Both the position numbers and the translations under genes were made by a program. Of a DNA stretch of 40,452 bases, positions 39,544 through 40,452 are shown piece after piece. Under the pieces are notes generated by a model. The model saw nothing but the letters and a program-made list of their open reading frames with translations. It was not told the origin of the DNA and searched no databases. Numbering within the stretch: position 1 is the first letter of the stretch; each line of letters opens with the position of its first letter. Source of the stretch: Acidobacteriaceae bacterium (GTDB taxonomy: Bacteria > Acidobacteriota > Terriglobia > Terriglobales > Acidobacteriaceae); contig DAHUXR010000036.1 of NCBI GenBank assembly GCA_027307045.1, forward strand, positions 1-40,452. Direction: 5' to 3'.

Positions 39544-39825
39544 ATGGAGAATAAGCCGGCACAAAACATACAGGACTCGTTTCTGAATACCGCGCGCAAG
39601 GACAAAAGTCAGATCACCATTTACCTGCTGAGCGGGGTGAAACTGACAGGCCGTATCCGGTCCTTTGACAAATATTCAGTCGTCCTTGAAACCAACAATC
39701 AGGAACAACTCATTTTCAAACACGCCATCTCAACCGTGGTCATGGCCAAAGGCAGCCATTTTGATAGCCGTTCGCACGGCTCCGCGGCGGAAGGCGACAG
39801 CGGTACCGGCAAGTCGGAGGGCTAA
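39544..39825 (+). CDS. hfq: RNA chaperone Hfq
   Basis: A 93-aa protein containing the Sm1 ([20 protein letters not shown] to [16 protein letters not shown]) and Sm2 motifs ([20 protein letters not shown], then TVV). Sm2 shows FKHAIS where E. coli has YKHAIS, a conservative change. The C-terminal tail is short and polar. Hfq forms a hexamer that binds sRNA and mRNA. AGGAGAGA lies 8 nt upstream of this ATG; longer in-frame readings to 39439 have no Hfq features. hflX follows 3 nt later, the same order as in many bacteria. Confidence 0.97.
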   Translation: MENKPAQNIQDSFLNTARKDKSQITIYLLSGVKLTGRIRSFDKYSVVLETNNQEQLIFKHAISTVVMAKGSHFDSRSHGSAAEGDSGTGKSEG

Positions 39826-39828
39826 TTT

Positions 39829-40452
39829 ATTCCTGGGCAGCGTTCCCGCCGTTTTCAACCGTCGGCCGGGATCAAGACTGGTCGTGACGGTCCGGAGCGG
39901 GCGTTTCTTGTAGCTCTGGAGTTCCGTTACCGCTCCCGTTCTGACCGTGACTTGAACGTGCCGCCCAGCGCCGTGCTTGCGCGCAACGTAGCGTCTGACC
40001 GCGCGGAAGGGAAAAGTGTCTCCCGCGTCGGCGTGGAAGAATCGCTTGCCGAGTTCCGCGAGCTGGTGGCTTCCGCCGGTGCGGAGATTGCCGGCGAATT
40101 CATCCAGCATCGCGACCGTCCTGATCCTGCCACGCTCATCGGCAAAGGCAAGCTGCAGGAAATTTCCGGCGCTGTTGCTTCCGTCGATGCCGACCTGGTA
40201 CTCATCGATCACGAGCTTTCTCCTTCCCAGCAGCGCAATATTGAAAAAGAAGTCAACGCGCGGGTCATTGACCGCACCCAGCTTATCCTGGACATCTTTG
40301 CCCGCCACGCCCGCAGCCGTGAAGGCCAGTTGCAGGTGGAACTGGCGCAACTTGAATACATGCTCCCGCGCCTGGCCGGACGAGGCATTGAGATGTCGCA
40401 GCTCGGCGGCGGCATCGGGACACGCGGTCCAGGTGAAACGCAGCTTGAGACC
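39829..40452 (+). CDS. hflX: GTPase HflX, N-terminal part (3' end outside window), apparent ATT start
   Basis: About 208 codons of HflX are visible before the window ends. The conserved N-terminal domain shows [56 protein letters not shown] and the Gly-rich [16 protein letters not shown] that leads into the G domain. The frame follows hfq directly and has no ATG, GTG or TTG in the first 100 codons. The only codon at a correct distance (8 nt) from the GGAGG overlapping the hfq end is ATT at 39829, which I propose as the start. HflX is a ribosome-associated GTPase involved in rescue and splitting of ribosomes under stress. Confidence 0.88.
   Translation, partial: MPGQRSRRFQPSAGIKTGRDGPERAFLVALEFRYRSRSDRDLNVPPSAVLARNVASDRAEGKSVSRVGVEESLAEFRELVASAGAEIAGEFIQHRDRPDPATLIGKGKLQEISGAVASVDADLVLIDHELSPSQQRNIEKEVNARVIDRTQLILDIFARHARSREGQLQVELAQLEYMLPRLAGRGIEMSQLGGGIGTRGPGETQLET

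Overview
The window looks like a chromosomal segment of an acidobacterium (Acidobacteriota, probably Terriglobia). The reasons are a secreted VWFA protein of the type expanded in that phylum, many small conserved proteins of unknown function, palindromic GGCTTCAGCC-core repeats, DUF885 and M28 peptidases, and moderately high GC. The assignment is inferred from gene content. There is no rRNA, tRNA, IS element, prophage or CRISPR array that I can see.

Layout. 1-6.6 kb: the 3' end of maf, tatA, an M20 peptidase, an unknown Cys-motif protein lying between two 8-bp-period repeat arrays, a repeat-rich spacer, several small hypothetical genes and a VWFA protein. 6.7-12.0 kb (minus): a complete thrB-aspartokinase-thrC-hom operon with overlapping stops and starts, led by a threonine attenuator. 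12.2-15.7 kb (plus): a siroheme sulfite reductase operon (reductase, precorrin-2 dehydrogenase, a 57-aa protein, uroporphyrinogen-III methyltransferase), led by a cysteine attenuator. 15.7-17.5 kb (minus): a threonine-synthase-like PLP enzyme overlapping a CysO/MoaD-type sulfur carrier, led by a second, poly-cysteine attenuator. proC follows, then a JAMM protease and a MoeZ-type E1/rhodanese (19.0-20.8 kb). 21.7-23.8 kb: a thioredoxin-fusion gene broken by an in-frame TAG, and a UGSC-type selenoprotein with an in-frame TGA and a bacterial SECIS hairpin. 23.8-33 kb: membrane proteins, a DUF885 peptidase, a cupin, nadA, DUF2203, an M28 peptidase and a large Het-C/VWA7-like secreted protein. 33.4-40.4 kb: a Cdd1-like/PadR pair divergent from a VOC protein, a lipoprotein, a phosphoribosyltransferase-like protein with a possible kinase half, a DegT aminotransferase, hfq, and hflX (truncated by the window end).

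Central idea. The genes at 12.2-20.8 kb together look like a carrier-protein route to cysteine. Sulfite is reduced to sulfide by a siroheme enzyme whose cofactor genes sit in the same operon. MoeZ would activate the Gly-Gly carrier to a thiocarboxylate, a threonine-synthase-like enzyme would transfer the sulfur to a phosphorylated amino-acid acceptor, and the JAMM protease would release cysteine. The two operons of this set that flank the locus carry separate Cys-codon leader peptides with full 1:2 / 2:3 / 3:4 pairing schemes. The true threonine operon next door has a Thr-codon leader. The leader specificities therefore separate two threonine-synthase paralogues by function. All three leader ORFs begin exactly 8 nt after a -10 box, so they are predicted to be translated from leaderless transcripts.
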